From Stenotrophomonas maltophilia (GTDB taxonomy: Bacteria > Pseudomonadota > Gammaproteobacteria > Xanthomonadales > Xanthomonadaceae): a DNA stretch of 64,000 nt. A program made the translations under genes and the position numbers. The notes under the pieces are model-generated. The model worked only from the letters and a program-made list of their open reading frames with translations, made no database searches and was not told the origin of the DNA. Positions 33,537-44,000 of this stretch are shown one piece after another (the first letter of the stretch is position 1; each line of letters begins with the position of its first letter). Location: the NCBI RefSeq assembly GCF_001676385.1, contig NZ_LYVJ01000008.1, positions 1 to 64,000 on the forward strand, given 5' to 3'.

Positions 33537-35231
33537 ATGCCGACGATGCCCGCATTGATTCGCATCCCCAGTGTTCTGCTGCTGTCCCTGGCCTGCGGCC
33601 AGGCCCTCGCGGCGATCCCGGCCAAGGCTCCGGTGCGGCCCCCGGCCACTGGGGAACTGGCGCTGGAGCCGGTGATGGCCGGTGAGTTCGCCCTGCAGGC
33701 CGGCAAGCTGGCCGAGGCCGCGCGCTGGTACCTGCAGGCCGCGCAGCAGAGCGACGGCGACGCCGGCCTGGCAGAGCGCGCGACCCGTATTTCCATGCTT
33801 GCCAACGACGACGCCAGCGCGGCCAAGGGCCTGGCGCTGTGGCAGCAGCGCGCCCCCAGCTCGTTGACCATGCGCAGTGCCGCTGCCGCGCTGGCAATGC
33901 GCCAGGGCGATGTGAAGGCGGCGCGCAGCGATCTGCAGGCGTTGCTGGCCGACCCGGATGACCGCGGCTGGAAGTTCGCCCTGGCCGCGCTGATCGGCGG
34001 CGGCCGCGACCCGGCGGTGCCGGCGCAGGTGCTCGGCGAGCTGGTCGATGCCAACGCCATCCCGCCGAAAATCGAGGCCTGGCAGGAGTTCGGCCGGCTG
34101 GCCCTGCGCATGGAGAAGCCTGAGCTGGCCCGGCGCATGGTCGACGAGGTGGTCCGGCGTTTTCCCGAGGAACCCCGCGTAGCGTTGCTGCGGGCCAGCC
34201 AGCTGCAGCAGGCGGGCGAGACCGGCAAGGCGCTGTCATTGCTGCGGGACGTCGAGCCGAAGACCCGGGAGGATCCCGAACTGCGCAATGCGGTGGCCGT
34301 TGCCTACGACGGCCTCGGCCAACCCGCTGCGGCCGAGCGTGTGCTGGCCTCCGGTCCGCAGGATGTACAGACCTGGGGCATGCGCGCTTCGTTGCTGGCC
34401 AAGCAGGGCGACAATGCGGCGCTGTCCAACCTGTACAACGAACTGTCGCGGCAGGCGGCCAAGCCCGACCCGGCACAGCGCCTGCTGCTGGGCAAGATCG
34501 CTGAATACCTCAAGCGCTATCCCGAAGCCGTGCAGTGGTACCACAGCGTTCCCGGTGGTGATGAACTGAGCGAGGCGCGCCTGCGCGCGGCCAATGCCCA
34601 GGCCCTGGCCGGGCGCCTGCCGCTGGCACTGGACGAAGTGCATGCGATCCAGTCCGATGCGGTCGTTGACGATGACGTCCGCCGCGACGCCTATCTGCTG
34701 GAGGCCGAGCTGCGCCAGCGCGCCGACGACAGCGCTGGCGAGCTGGACGCGCTGGCCCGTGGCCTGGCCGCCTACCCCGACGACAACGGCCTGCTGTATG
34801 CGCGCGCGCTCACCTGGGAACGCCGCGATGACATCCCGCGCGCCGAGGCCGACCTGCGCAAGATCCTGGTGACCGACCCGGAGAACGTGCCGGCGCTGAA
34901 TGCGCTGGGTTACACCCTGGCCGACCGCACGGGCCGCCTGCAGGAAGCACTGGAGCTGATCGACCGCGCCCGCGTGGCCGAGCCGGACAATGCCGCCATC
35001 GTCGACAGCTATGGCTGGGTCCTGTATCGCCTCGGCCGCAACGAGGAGGCACTGGTGCAGCTGCGCCGGGCCTGGACCTTGGCCAAGGACCCCGAGATCG
35101 CCGCCCATGTCGGCGAAGTGCTGTGGGTGCTCGGCAAGCATGATGAGGCTCGCCACTTCTTCGAAGAGGCGGCCAGGCTCGACCCTGAGAACCGCGCGCT
35201 GCTGCGCGCCCGCGAGAAATTCAATCCATGA
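33537..35231 (+). CDS. exported tetratricopeptide-repeat protein upstream of lolB
   Basis: A 564-residue protein with a signal peptide ([21 protein letters not shown]) and about ten TPR-like helical pairs through the rest, ending in well-matched repeats such as [31 protein letters not shown] and [30 protein letters not shown]. It is therefore a periplasmic or membrane-associated scaffold. TPR genes upstream of lolB are common in gammaproteobacteria. The ATG at 33537 has AAGG at suitable spacing; an in-frame ATG 9 bp later is possible. Open sequence further upstream is antisense to hemA and is not coding. The stop overlaps lolB by 4 bp. Confidence 0.88.
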   Translation: MPTMPALIRIPSVLLLSLACGQALAAIPAKAPVRPPATGELALEPVMAGEFALQAGKLAEAARWYLQAAQQSDGDAGLAERATRISMLANDDASAAKGLALWQQRAPSSLTMRSAAAALAMRQGDVKAARSDLQALLADPDDRGWKFALAALIGGGRDPAVPAQVLGELVDANAIPPKIEAWQEFGRLALRMEKPELARRMVDEVVRRFPEEPRVALLRASQLQQAGETGKALSLLRDVEPKTREDPELRNAVAVAYDGLGQPAAAERVLASGPQDVQTWGMRASLLAKQGDNAALSNLYNELSRQAAKPDPAQRLLLGKIAEYLKRYPEAVQWYHSVPGGDELSEARLRAANAQALAGRLPLALDEVHAIQSDAVVDDDVRRDAYLLEAELRQRADDSAGELDALARGLAAYPDDNGLLYARALTWERRDDIPRAEADLRKILVTDPENVPALNALGYTLADRTGRLQEALELIDRARVAEPDNAAIVDSYGWVLYRLGRNEEALVQLRRAWTLAKDPEIAAHVGEVLWVLGKHDEARHFFEEAARLDPENRALLRAREKFNP

Positions 35232-35887
35232 GTGTTTCCCTGATCCGGCCGCTGCTGATCGCGGCCGCGGCCCTGGCGGTCAGCGCCTGCACCACCGTGG
35301 GCACGCAGAAGACCCCGGCACCGGCGGTGGTCGAGACGGTTTCGGCGGAAGCGGCGCAGGCCGAGGCCGTGCGCGTGGCCACCCTGCAGGCACAACCGGG
35401 CTGGACCTTCCAGGGCCGGGTCGCGGTCAGCAAGGGCAAGGACGGTGGCAGCGGTCGCATCGACTGGAAGCAGGAAGGGCGCCGCTATGTGGTCGAGCTG
35501 AGCGCGCCGGTGACCCGGCAGAGCTGGAAGCTGAGTGGCGATACCCACTCGGAAGCGGGCCACCTGGAAGGCCTGGCCGGCGGCCCGCGCGATGGCGAGG
35601 ACGCCCAGCAGCTGCTGCTGGAAGCGACTGGCTGGGACATCCCGGTCAACCAGCTGCCTGACTGGATCCGTGGCCTGGTGGCCGCCGATGCGGCGGGCCC
35701 CGGCCAGGTCGAGCGTGACGCCGAGGGCCGGCCGCGGCGCATGCAGCAGATGGGCTGGCAGGTGCAGTACCTGGACTGGTACCCGGCCGACGCTGGGCGC
35801 CCGGCGGTGCCGCGCCGGATCGAGGCCAGCAAGGACGACGCCAAGGTGCGCCTGCTGGTGGACCAGTGGGGGCAGGGCGCGCCATGA
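35228..35887 (+). CDS. lolB: outer-membrane lipoprotein LolB
   Basis: Outer-membrane receptor that accepts lipoproteins from LolA and inserts them. The 219-residue precursor has a lipobox LAVSAC with Cys21 and a LolB core starting with [42 protein letters not shown] and the late [11 protein letters not shown] are family-typical. It overlaps the TPR gene upstream and ispE downstream by 4 bp each. The lolB-ispE pairing is standard for gammaproteobacteria. Confidence 0.93.
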   Translation: MSVSLIRPLLIAAAALAVSACTTVGTQKTPAPAVVETVSAEAAQAEAVRVATLQAQPGWTFQGRVAVSKGKDGGSGRIDWKQEGRRYVVELSAPVTRQSWKLSGDTHSEAGHLEGLAGGPRDGEDAQQLLLEATGWDIPVNQLPDWIRGLVAADAAGPGQVERDAEGRPRRMQQMGWQVQYLDWYPADAGRPAVPRRIEASKDDAKVRLLVDQWGQGAP

Positions 35888-36753
35888 GCGCCGGGCTCGA
35901 TGACGCGGGCTGGTCCTGGTGGCCGGCCCCTGCCAAGCTGAATCTGTTCCTGCACATTACCGGCCGGCGTGCCGATGGCTATCACGAACTGCAGACCGTG
36001 TTCCGCCTGCTGGACTGGGGGGACCGCATCGGCCTGCGCCTGCGTGAAGATGGCCAGGTGCGCCGGGAGGGCGAGGGCGCGGCGGGCGTGGCCGAGGCCG
36101 ATGATCTCGCGGTGCGCGCTGCGCGCCTGCTTAAAGAGTCGGCGAACGTCGCACAAGGAGCGGACATCATCGTCGAAAAGAATGTTTCGGCCGGTGGTGG
36201 CTTCGGCGGTGGCTCGTCCGACGCGGCCACCGTACTGGTGGTGTTGAACCGGCTCTGGCAGGCCGGCCTGGATGAAGATGCCCTGGCCGCGCTGGGCCTG
36301 CGCCTGGGGGCCGACGTGCCGGTGTTCGTGCGCGGGCACAATGCCTGGGCCGAGGGGGTGGGCGAGCGGCTGCAGCCGGTTGCGCTGGCACCGGCCTGGT
36401 ATGTGATCGTCGAGCCGGGCGTTCATGTTCCCACGCCGGCACTGTTCGCAGATCCGGATTTGACGCGCGACAGTCCAGTGGCGAAAATAGAGGACTTCGC
36501 TTCCGGGACCCTGGTCGGGAACGTGTTCGAACCCGTGCTGCGCCGCCGTGAGCCTGCCGTCGAGGCGGCGCTCGCTGCGTTGAGCAGCATCGGGTCCGCG
36601 CGGCTGACCGGTTCGGGAAGTGGTTGTTTCGTCGAGTTCGCATCGCACGCTGCCGCGGAGCAGGGGCGGTCGAAGTTGCCGAAGGAGTTGCGGGCAAGGG
36701 TGGCAGCGGGCGTTGCACGTTCGCCACTGCTGGATGCACTCGAGCAACACTGA
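35884..36753 (+). CDS. ispE: 4-diphosphocytidyl-2-C-methyl-D-erythritol kinase
   Basis: GHMP kinase of the MEP isoprenoid pathway that phosphorylates CDP-methylerythritol at the 2-hydroxyl. The 289 residues include the N-terminal substrate motif [23 protein letters not shown] with the catalytic-region lysine, the glycine-rich ATP loop [15 protein letters not shown], and the C-terminal [12 protein letters not shown]. The ATG at 35884 overlaps the lolB stop by 4 bp. It is followed after 11 bp by tRNA-Gln, so that tRNA may be processed from the operon transcript. Confidence 0.97.
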   Translation: MSAGLDDAGWSWWPAPAKLNLFLHITGRRADGYHELQTVFRLLDWGDRIGLRLREDGQVRREGEGAAGVAEADDLAVRAARLLKESANVAQGADIIVEKNVSAGGGFGGGSSDAATVLVVLNRLWQAGLDEDALAALGLRLGADVPVFVRGHNAWAEGVGERLQPVALAPAWYVIVEPGVHVPTPALFADPDLTRDSPVAKIEDFASGTLVGNVFEPVLRRREPAVEAALAALSSIGSARLTGSGSGCFVEFASHAAAEQGRSKLPKELRARVAAGVARSPLLDALEQH

Positions 36754-36764
36754 TTTATCAATGC

Positions 36765-36841
36765 AGGGGCGTCGCCAAGAGGCCCAAGGCACCAGGTTTT
36801 GATCCTGGCATTCGTAGGTTCGAATCCTACCGCCCCTGCCA
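36765..36841 (+). tRNA. tRNA-Gln (UUG)
   Basis: The acceptor stem AGGGGCG (36765-36771) pairs with CGCCCCT (36831-36837), followed by discriminator G and encoded CCA. The anticodon stem CCAGG/CCTGG encloses TTTTGAT with anticodon TTG at 36799-36801. GGTTCGAATCC forms the T arm. It sits between ispE and prs, a usual gammaproteobacterial place. Confidence 0.97.
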
Positions 36842-36980
36842 ATAGCGGCTGTGTCCGCGCCTTCCAGCGCATCGCCCGCGCGGGACGTGGAAACAGCCGC
36901 GGTGTTGTCAGCTGCAAGGGTCCATCGGGTCCTTGCCGACCCCGGATCCCCGCCACTCGTCCCCGCCCGAGACAATCATG

Positions 36981-37940
36981 ATGCAACAGTCCCCGAACCT
37001 GCTGGTCTTTTCCGGCAACGCCAACAAACGTCTGGCGCAGAACATCTGCAAGGAACTGGGGGTCCGCCCGGGCAAGGCGCTGGTCTCGCACTTCTCCGAT
37101 GGCGAGGTGCAGGTGGAGATCGAAGAGAACGTCCGCAAGCAGGACGTCTTCGTGATCCAGCCGACCTGTGCGCCGAGCGCGGAAAACCTGATGGAACTGC
37201 TGGTGCTGATCGACGCGCTCAAGCGCGCATCGGTAAACAGCGTGACTGCCGTGGTGCCGTACTTCGGCTACTCGCGCCAGGATCGCCGCATGCGTTCCTC
37301 GCGCGTGCCGATCACCGCCAAGCTGGCGGCGAAGATGTTCAGCACCGCTGGCGCTGATCGCGTGTTGACCGTCGACCTGCACGCCGACCAGATCCAGGGC
37401 TTCTTCGATATTCCGGTCGACAACGTGTACGCCTCCCCGCTGCTGTTGGCCGACATCTGGCGCGCCTACGGTACCGAGGACCTGATCGTGGTGTCGCCGG
37501 ACGTGGGTGGCGTGGTCCGCGCCCGCGCAGTGGCCAAGCGCCTGGATGACGCCGACCTGGCGATCATCGACAAGCGCCGCCCGCGTGCCAATGTCTCCAC
37601 CGTGATGAACATCATCGGTGACGTCGAAGGCAAGACCTGCGTCATGGTCGATGACATCGTCGACACCGCCGGTACCCTGTGCGCCGCTGCCGCTGCCCTG
37701 AAGGCGCGTGGCGCGCTCAAGGTTGCGGCCTACTGCACCCACGCGGTGCTGTCGGGCCCGGCGGTGGACAACATCACCAATTCCCAGCTCGACGAGCTGG
37801 TGGTGACCGACACCATCCCGCTGAAGGACGCGGCGCGGGTGTGCAGCAAGATCCGCCAGCTGAGCGTGGCGGAAATGCTGGCCGAAACGATGCGCCGCAT
37901 CGCCTTCGGCGAGTCGGTCAGCTCGCTGTACGTCGATTGA
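36981..37940 (+). CDS. prs: ribose-phosphate pyrophosphokinase
   Basis: Makes PRPP from ribose-5-phosphate and ATP for nucleotide, histidine and tryptophan synthesis. The 319 residues match the family. [14 protein letters not shown] at the N-terminus, the catalytic flexible loop ([22 protein letters not shown]), the metal/ATP region [11 protein letters not shown] and the PRPP-binding [14 protein letters not shown] are all present. There are two adjacent ATGs (36978 and 36981); the second is chosen on family alignment. No strong ribosome binding site is visible. Confidence 0.97.
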   Translation: MQQSPNLLVFSGNANKRLAQNICKELGVRPGKALVSHFSDGEVQVEIEENVRKQDVFVIQPTCAPSAENLMELLVLIDALKRASVNSVTAVVPYFGYSRQDRRMRSSRVPITAKLAAKMFSTAGADRVLTVDLHADQIQGFFDIPVDNVYASPLLLADIWRAYGTEDLIVVSPDVGGVVRARAVAKRLDDADLAIIDKRRPRANVSTVMNIIGDVEGKTCVMVDDIVDTAGTLCAAAAALKARGALKVAAYCTHAVLSGPAVDNITNSQLDELVVTDTIPLKDAARVCSKIRQLSVAEMLAETMRRIAFGESVSSLYVD

Positions 37941-38049
37941 GTTTTCGTCCCTGCCGGCGACGGCGGGGACATGCCCCGGGTGCTTCTGGTCGCGGAAGCA
38001 TCCTCAACCGCCAAGCCATCCGGCAAGGCAACAACCTGAGTAGTCGAAA

Positions 38050-38667
38050 ATGTCGAAGACCCATGAAATCAAGGTCACCAAGCGTGAACTGCAGCGTAAG
38101 GGTGCGAGCCGCCGCCTGCGTCACGCCGGTGTGATCCCGGCCATCGTGTACGGCGGCAACGCCGAGCCGGTCGCCATCAGCCTGAACCACAACGAGATCT
38201 GGCTGGCCCAGCAGAACGAGTGGTTCTACTCGTCGATCCTGGACCTGAACCTGGACGGCAAGGTGCAGAAGGTCCTGCTGCGTGACATCCAGCGCCATCC
38301 GTACAAGCAGCTGATCATGCACCTGGACTTCCAGCGCGTGAACGAGAACGAAGCCCTGACCGCTTCGGTCCCGCTGCACTTCGTCAACGAAGACACCTCG
38401 CCGGCCGGCAAGGCCGCCGACGTCGTCGTGACCCACGAACTGAAGGAAGTGACCATCAGCTGCCTGCCGAAGGACCTGCCGGAGTCGATCGAAGTCGACC
38501 TGGGCGAGCTGAAGGCCGGTGACGTGGTGTACCTGTCCAACATCAAGCTGCCGAAGGGCGTGACCATCCCGGCGCTGGCGCTGGGCAAGGACCACGACGA
38601 CGCCATCGTCACCGCCAAGGCCGGCAAGGCCGACGCGGCCGACGAAGAAGCGGCTGCCGCCGAGTAA
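38050..38667 (+). CDS. rplY: 50S ribosomal protein L25 / general stress protein Ctc
   Basis: The 205-residue long form of L25 (TL5/Ctc type). It has an N-terminal 5S-rRNA-binding domain (residues ~1-95, RKGASRRLRHAGVIPAIVYGGNAEPVAI) and a C-terminal beta domain (~96-190) missing from the 94-residue E. coli L25, followed by an acidic Ala-rich tail (DAADEEAAAAE). It lies in the conserved prs-rplY-pth-ychF order, 109 bp after prs. Confidence 0.96.
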   Translation: MSKTHEIKVTKRELQRKGASRRLRHAGVIPAIVYGGNAEPVAISLNHNEIWLAQQNEWFYSSILDLNLDGKVQKVLLRDIQRHPYKQLIMHLDFQRVNENEALTASVPLHFVNEDTSPAGKAADVVVTHELKEVTISCLPKDLPESIEVDLGELKAGDVVYLSNIKLPKGVTIPALALGKDHDDAIVTAKAGKADAADEEAAAAE

Positions 38668-38675
38668 TACCGCTA

Positions 38676-38701
38676 CGGTGCCTGCCTCCGGGCAGGCACC
38701 G
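38676..38701 (+). terminator. hairpin between rplY and pth
   Basis: CGGTGCCTGCC (38676-38686) pairs with GGCAGGCACCG (38691-38701) over 11 bp with a 4-nt loop. It starts 9 bp after the rplY stop and ends just before the pth ribosome binding site, so it could partly terminate transcription or shape pth expression. Confidence 0.55.
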
Positions 38702-38715
38702 TATTGGAAGGAACC

Positions 38716-39294
38716 ATGGCAGGACTGCGACTGATCGTCGGTCTGGGCAACCCCGGATCGGAACACGCCCGGACCCGGCACAATGCCGGGTTTCATTTCG
38801 TTGAGGCCTTGGCTGAAAAAGCCGGTGCGCGATGGAATGTGGACAGCAAGCTGTTCGGTGAGATCGCCAAGGTCGAGATCGCCGGGCAGGCGGTGTGGCT
38901 GCTCAAGCCCGCTACGTTCATGAACCTCAGCGGCAAGTCGATCACGGCGGCGCAGCGGTTCTGGAAGATCGAGCCGGAAGAAACCCTGCTGGCCCACGAC
39001 GAACTGGACCTGGCGCCCGGCGTGGCGCGGCTGAAGTTCGACGGTGGCCATGGTGGCCAGAACGGCCTGCGCGACACCATGCGCCTGCTGGGCCATGGCA
39101 GGTTCCATCGCCTGCGCGTGGGCATCGGCCATCCCGGCCACAAGGACCGCGTGGTGGGGTGGGTACTCGGACGTCCCTCCAAGGAAGACGACGTGCTGAT
39201 CGCACGCGCCATCGATGATGCGATCGACGTGATGCCGCTGGCGGTCAAGGGCGATTTCAGCGAAGCGATGAAGCGGCTGCACACCCCGAAGTAA
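38716..39294 (+). CDS. pth: peptidyl-tRNA hydrolase
   Basis: Releases tRNA from peptidyl-tRNA that drops off ribosomes. The 192 residues match bacterial Pth. Conserved residues are visible: Asn in VGLGNPG, the catalytic His in TRHNAGFHFVE, KPATFMNLSGKS with Asn, the Asp of AHDELDLAPG, and GGHGGQNGLRD. The ATG at 38716 has AAGGAA at good spacing; an upstream TTG is not needed. It is the third gene of prs-rplY-pth-ychF. Confidence 0.97.
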   Translation: MAGLRLIVGLGNPGSEHARTRHNAGFHFVEALAEKAGARWNVDSKLFGEIAKVEIAGQAVWLLKPATFMNLSGKSITAAQRFWKIEPEETLLAHDELDLAPGVARLKFDGGHGGQNGLRDTMRLLGHGRFHRLRVGIGHPGHKDRVVGWVLGRPSKEDDVLIARAIDDAIDVMPLAVKGDFSEAMKRLHTPK

Positions 39295-39304
39295 CCCGCT
39301 TTGG

Positions 39305-39328
39305 GTAGGTGCCAACCCTGGTTGGCAC
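39305..39328. repeat. REP monomer (GTAGGTGCCAACC subtype)
   Basis: GTAGGTGCCAACC-CT-GGTTGGCAC, a GTAG-headed palindrome just after the pth stop codon. Confidence 0.8.
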
Positions 39329-39411
39329 GCAATGATCGACACCGAGATGGATTGGCCAAGCGGCGCGCGCGCTGTTTCGCCAATCACTTTCACCCCAGAG
39401 AGCTGTCAAAC

Positions 39412-40503
39412 ATGGGTATCAAATGCGGCATCGTCGGCCTGCCCAACGTCGGCAAGTCGACCCTGTTCAATGCGCTGACCAAGGCGGGCATCGCCGCGGC
39501 GAACTTCCCGTTCTGCACCATCGAGCCGAACGTCGGCATCGTGCCGGTACCGGATCCGCGCCTGAACGAGCTGGCGGCCATCATCAATCCGCAGAAGGTC
39601 ATCCCGACCGCAGTCGAGTTCGTCGACATCGCTGGCCTCGTTGCCGGTGCCGCCAGCGGTGAAGGCCTGGGCAACAAGTTCCTGGCGCATATCCGCGAAG
39701 TCGATGCGATCACCCATGTGGTGCGCTGCTTCGAGCATGGCGACATCGTGCATGTCGCTGGCAAGGTCGATCCGATCTCGGACATCGAAACCATCGACAC
39801 CGAGCTGGCGCTGGCCGACCTGGACAGCGTCGAGAAGGCACTGAACCGTGCCGAGCGCGCGGCCAAGGGCGGCGACAAGGATGCAGCGGCGCGCAAGCCG
39901 GTGCTGGCCAAGCTGCAGGCCGCCCTGGCAGACGGCAAGGCTGGTCGCTCGGTGGGCCTGGATGATGAAGAGAAGGCACTGGTCCGTGACCTGTTCCTGC
40001 TGACCCTGAAGCCGGTGATGTACATCGCCAACGTGCTGGAAGACGGTTTCGAAAACAATCCGCACCTGGAAGCCGTGCGCGCGCATGCCGCCGCCGAAGG
40101 CGCGCAGGTGGTGCCGGTGTCGGCTGCGATCGAAGAAGAGCTGTCGCAGCTCGATGACGAAGACCGGGACACCTTCCTGGCCGACCTGGGCCTGAGCGAG
40201 CCGGGCCTGAACCGCGTGATCAACGCGGCCTACAGCCTGCTCGGCCTGCAGACCTACTTCACCGCCGGCGTGAAGGAAGTCCGCGCGTGGACCGTGCGCA
40301 AGGGGGCGACCGCCCCGCAGGCCGCCGCGGTCATCCACACCGACTTCGAGAAGGGCTTCATCCGCGCCGAAACCATCGCGTATGACGACTTCATCAAGTA
40401 CAAGGGCGAAGCCGGCGCCAAGGAAGCCGGTCGCCTGCGCCTGGAGGGCAAGGAATACCGCGTGCAGGAAGGCGACATCCTGCACTTCCGCTTCAACGTC
40501 TGA
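39412..40503 (+). CDS. ychF: redox-regulated ATPase YchF
   Basis: A 363-residue Obg-family P-loop protein that binds ribosomes and hydrolyses ATP rather than GTP. The P loop is [14 protein letters not shown], the G3 region [20 protein letters not shown], and the specificity motif is NVLE ([11 protein letters not shown]), the YchF-type change from NKxD that gives ATP preference. A coiled-coil insertion and a C-terminal TGS domain ([19 protein letters not shown] onward) complete it. The ATG at 39412 (MGIKCGIVG) matches the family. It lies at the end of the prs-rplY-pth-ychF series. Confidence 0.97.
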   Translation: MGIKCGIVGLPNVGKSTLFNALTKAGIAAANFPFCTIEPNVGIVPVPDPRLNELAAIINPQKVIPTAVEFVDIAGLVAGAASGEGLGNKFLAHIREVDAITHVVRCFEHGDIVHVAGKVDPISDIETIDTELALADLDSVEKALNRAERAAKGGDKDAAARKPVLAKLQAALADGKAGRSVGLDDEEKALVRDLFLLTLKPVMYIANVLEDGFENNPHLEAVRAHAAAEGAQVVPVSAAIEEELSQLDDEDRDTFLADLGLSEPGLNRVINAAYSLLGLQTYFTAGVKEVRAWTVRKGATAPQAAAVIHTDFEKGFIRAETIAYDDFIKYKGEAGAKEAGRLRLEGKEYRVQEGDILHFRFNV

Positions 40504-40529
40504 TCCGGCGGCATCGGATCGATCCCGGA

Positions 40530-40560
40530 CGCCCCGCCCTGTGCGGGGCGCTCGCGTTTA
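40530..40560 (+). terminator. ychF terminator hairpin
   Basis: CGCCCCGC (40530-40537) pairs with GCGGGGCG (40543-40550), followed by CTCGCGTTTA. It is a moderate intrinsic terminator 27 bp after the stop. Confidence 0.6.
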
Positions 40561-40977
40561 TGGGGATGGACAAAAAAACACCACGCTGCGAAACGCTTGC
40601 AGGGTGATGTTCGCCGGCACTTGTCCACAGCAAACTCCCATCGCTTTCCACGCCGGATGTGGAAAACCACACGCTCCCCTGTAAGGCCGAGCCCATGCTC
40701 GGCCGCAATGGGTGTCAGCTGTGCATGGGCTCGGCCCTACAGGGCCCAACCGTGCAGCGTGGATAAATTTTCACCACGTTTCAGAACGCCTGCGCGGCAA
40801 CGCTCCCAGCCACTTGTCCACATCAAATCCCAGCCACTCTCCACGACGGGTGTGGAAAACCGCGGGCGGGCATGGATAAAAATTGACCAGCATCTGAAAC
40901 GCCTGCGCCGCAATGCTCGCGGTCACTTGTCCACACAAAGTTCCCACGGCTTTCCACGCGGCATGTGGAAAAAGCGC
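40561..40977. repeat. array of three 113-bp units with DnaA-box-like triads
   Basis: Three diverged copies, at about 40565, 40758 and 40871. Each has a weak inverted box at +0 (GATGGACAA, CGTGGATAA, CATGGATAA), a direct TTGTCCACA at +56 (40621, 40814, 40927) and an inverted TGTGGAAAA at +93 (40658, 40851, 40964). The spacings are identical in all three. Units 2 and 3 are about 70% identical by hand count and have a 113-bp period. Units 1 and 2 are separated by an extra 80 bp containing a REP dimer. TTGTCCACA is one base from the E. coli DnaA box and equals the box preferred in some high-GC bacteria. This fills most of the 504-bp gap between ychF and the autotransporter gene. Confidence 0.8.
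40681..40740. repeat. REP dimer within the DnaA-box-like array
   Basis: GTAAGGCCGAGCCCATGCTC... and an inverted unit ending CCCTAC at 40740. It accounts for the extra 80 bp between units 1 and 2 of the array, so it probably inserted after the array formed. Confidence 0.85.
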
Positions 40978-41007
40978 CCGGCACTCCCTTGCCGGGCACT
41001 TCCCGCA

Positions 41008-44000
41008 TCACCAGTTGTACGAGACACCCAGCTGGGCGCCGACATCGCGGAAGCCCATGCCGCCGCTCTGCCGGCTCAGTTCTCCCCAGCCGCGCCAACC
41101 GCCGGACAGATTCACCTGCACACCGGCCTTGGCCTCGTAGATGTCGCGCGGCAGCTGCCGCTGCAGCCGCTCGCCGTCCATCGCCATGCCCGCGCCGTTG
41201 CCGCCGGACCACCAGTTCACCGCCACGTACGGGTGCACCTGGCCCTGCGCCGGGGTCAACCCGCGGCTGTACAGGCGCAGGCCGAGGCGGGTGCTGGTCT
41301 CGCCGCGACCACGGTCTTCGACCACCGTGCCGTTGGCCTCGATCAGCCGGTCGCTGTCGTAACGGCTGTGCACCACCTGCAGTTGCGGTTGCAGGTAGAT
41401 GCCGCGCTGCGCGGTACGCCGCAGCGGCAGCACGTAGCCCGCCTCGGCCGACGCACTCCAGTTGCGGGCGTCATAGCGCTCCTTCTGCAGGCCGTCGCCC
41501 TGTACGCTGTTGCGGAAGCGGCCGTACTGCAGCCAGCCATCCACATAGGCGCCGCCTTCCATGCGCGCATCCTGCAGCCAGGTGGCATAGGCGCCCACGC
41601 TGGTGCCGGTGACCACGCCACGCGCGGTGTAGCCGGTCAGCTGCGAGCGGCTGTCATTGCGCGCGCGGCCATGGCCGAGCATCGCACCGGCCTGCAGTTC
41701 GCCCGTGCCACCCACCTCGAAGCGGCGTCCTGCGCCGACCAGCACGCTGCTGATCTGGCCGTCGACCTGTACCTGGCGGTTGCGGTCATGGCTGTCGGGT
41801 TGCGCGCTGCGAAGGTGCATCCAGGCCACGGCGTCGCTGCGGGCACCGGCCTCGGCGGCGGGATCACCGGCACGGTCGTGCAGGCTGTGACGGAACATGC
41901 CCAGCGCGGCGCTGCGGTTGCCCAGGTAGGCCGCCGGTTCCGGGCGTTCCACCTGCGGGCGCGGCGGATCGATCGGCGGCTCCGGCGGCAACGGCGGATC
42001 GACCGGCGGCTCCGGCGGCCGTGGCGGGTCGACCGGGGGATCCGGCGGCTGCGGCGGGTCGATCGGAGGATCCGGCGGCTGTGGCGGATCGACCGGCGGC
42101 ACGTATTCCGAGCGCAGGTACCAGTTGCCATCATCCGGGCTCGACACGCCGCCCTTGAACAGGAAGTAGTCGTAGGCACCGGCGACCGCGCGCCCCTGCA
42201 GGCTGAACTGTGCGTCCGACTGGCCAGCCACGGTGATCAGGCGGATGCCCTCCTGGGTCGGAGCGCCGGCGCCGCCAGCATTGCGCACACTCACGCTGGC
42301 CGCGCCGCTGCTGTTGCCGTTGATGACCAGCTGATCGCCGAGCGAGGCGTCGTCACCCAGTGCGCGGTTGAAGATCCACCGGCCACCATTGCCCACGTAG
42401 TCGCCGCTGACAGTGACGGTCTTGAAGCCGTCCGCCGCCGGGGCATCAAAGGCGATGGTGCCGGCGTGTTCAAGCGCGCCGACGCTGGAACTGGCACGCA
42501 CGTTCCACTGGCTGCTGTCATCCAGCGCCAGTTGTGCCACCTGGTAGCCGGAGTCGTTGCGCAGCGCACCGCTGAAGGTGGTGCCGTTGCGCAGCACCAT
42601 GTGCACCTCAGCGGTCGCGCTGTCGACCACCACGTCACCGCGCAGCGTGCTGGCGTCGGCGCTGAAGTCGATGCGGCTGGTCGCCACGCTGCTGCCGTCG
42701 GTGAACACCGTGTCGCTGACCCGAAGCAGGCGGCCGCTGCCGTCGCCCGCGGTCACCTCGCTGCCATTGAGGGTCAATGCATGATTGCTGCCCTGCAGCC
42801 AGAACGCGGCGCCGCTGGCGGTCTCGATGTGGCTGTCATTGAAGGTGGCACGGTTCCAGTACGGGCCGAACGCAGTCAGGTAGGAGCGGTAGCCACCGCT
42901 GTTGCTGCCGGTCATGCGGATGTCCAGGCGGTCGGCCTGGGTCAGCCGCGCGGTGTTCATGTGCACGATGCCGAATACGTTCTCGCCGTCGCTGCGGATT
43001 GCCACGTTGTCGAGCAGCGCGGTGGAAGTGGAACCACCGATGAATACACCGCCGCCGCCGCTGCCGCGCACCTCGATCACACTGCCGCTGGCTTCGATGC
43101 GGCTGGCGGTGCTGCCGGTGGACCCGGTCACGCGTACGCCGTAGGTCGCATCGCCATGCGTGGTGATCTGGCCACCCTGCACGCTGGCGACGCCGCCAGC
43201 GATCTCCACGCCATGGCCATAGGTGTCGGTCCAGGTGTCGATGGTGCTGTCGGTCAGCTGCAGGCGCGACTCATTGCTGGCCAGCCAGAATCCGGAGTAG
43301 CCATCACGAACATCGAATGCGGCGTCGCGCGCGGTCAGCTGGCCCCAGCTGTTGATGTTCACGCCATAGCCGCCGACGGTGGAGAAGCTGCCGCCGTTGA
43401 TCACTGCACTGGAATAGGTCTTGCTGATGCTGCTGCCGAGCAGGCGCATGCTGCCGCCCACCGAATGGGCTTCCACGTTCTCCAGCAGCACGCTGCCACC
43501 GCTGTCGATATCGAACCAACCGTTCTGCAGGTAGGTATCGTACAACTCGGCACGACTGCCCACGCCATTGACCGCCACGCCTGCAAGAATGCCACCGGGA
43601 GCGAGGGTGATGCGGCTGTTGCGGATCGTCAGCAGGCCTGCGCTGTCGGCGCGCAGGCGGGCACCACCGTCGGCGGTCATCTGCAGATCGGCCAGATGCA
43701 GTTCACTGCCCTTGCCGGACGCACCGGCCAGCACCGCACCGGTACCTGTCACTGAAAGGCGGCCCCCGGTGTAACGGATCACGCCACCGTTGTAGGCCTG
43801 CACGCTGCCGAATCCGCTGCCATTGCGCGTGGCATCGATGTCGACATCGCGCGCATCGATCACACTGCCGGCTCCATTGGCGTACAGCGCGTAGAAGCCT
43901 GCACCGGTAGCCGGGGCGATCGACAGGGTGGCGCCGCGCAGCCGCACCTGGCCGCCGTTGGCGGCAGATACGGCACTGCCATTGCCGGTCACGTTGATGT

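Noticed and set aside
40561-40977. Chromosomal replication origin
   Set aside because: Despite the DnaA-box-like triads there is no dnaA, dnaN, gidA or parAB neighbourhood and no extended AT-rich unwinding region. A titration or other binding array fits better.
41971-42100. CRISPR array
   Set aside because: The 30-bp repeats are contiguous without spacers and encode an in-frame proline linker. No cas gene is present.
40597-43755. A 1052-codon plus-strand frame across the array and the autotransporter gene
   Set aside because: It is antisense to the autotransporter, whose signal peptide, beta-helix passenger and barrel are clear on the minus strand.
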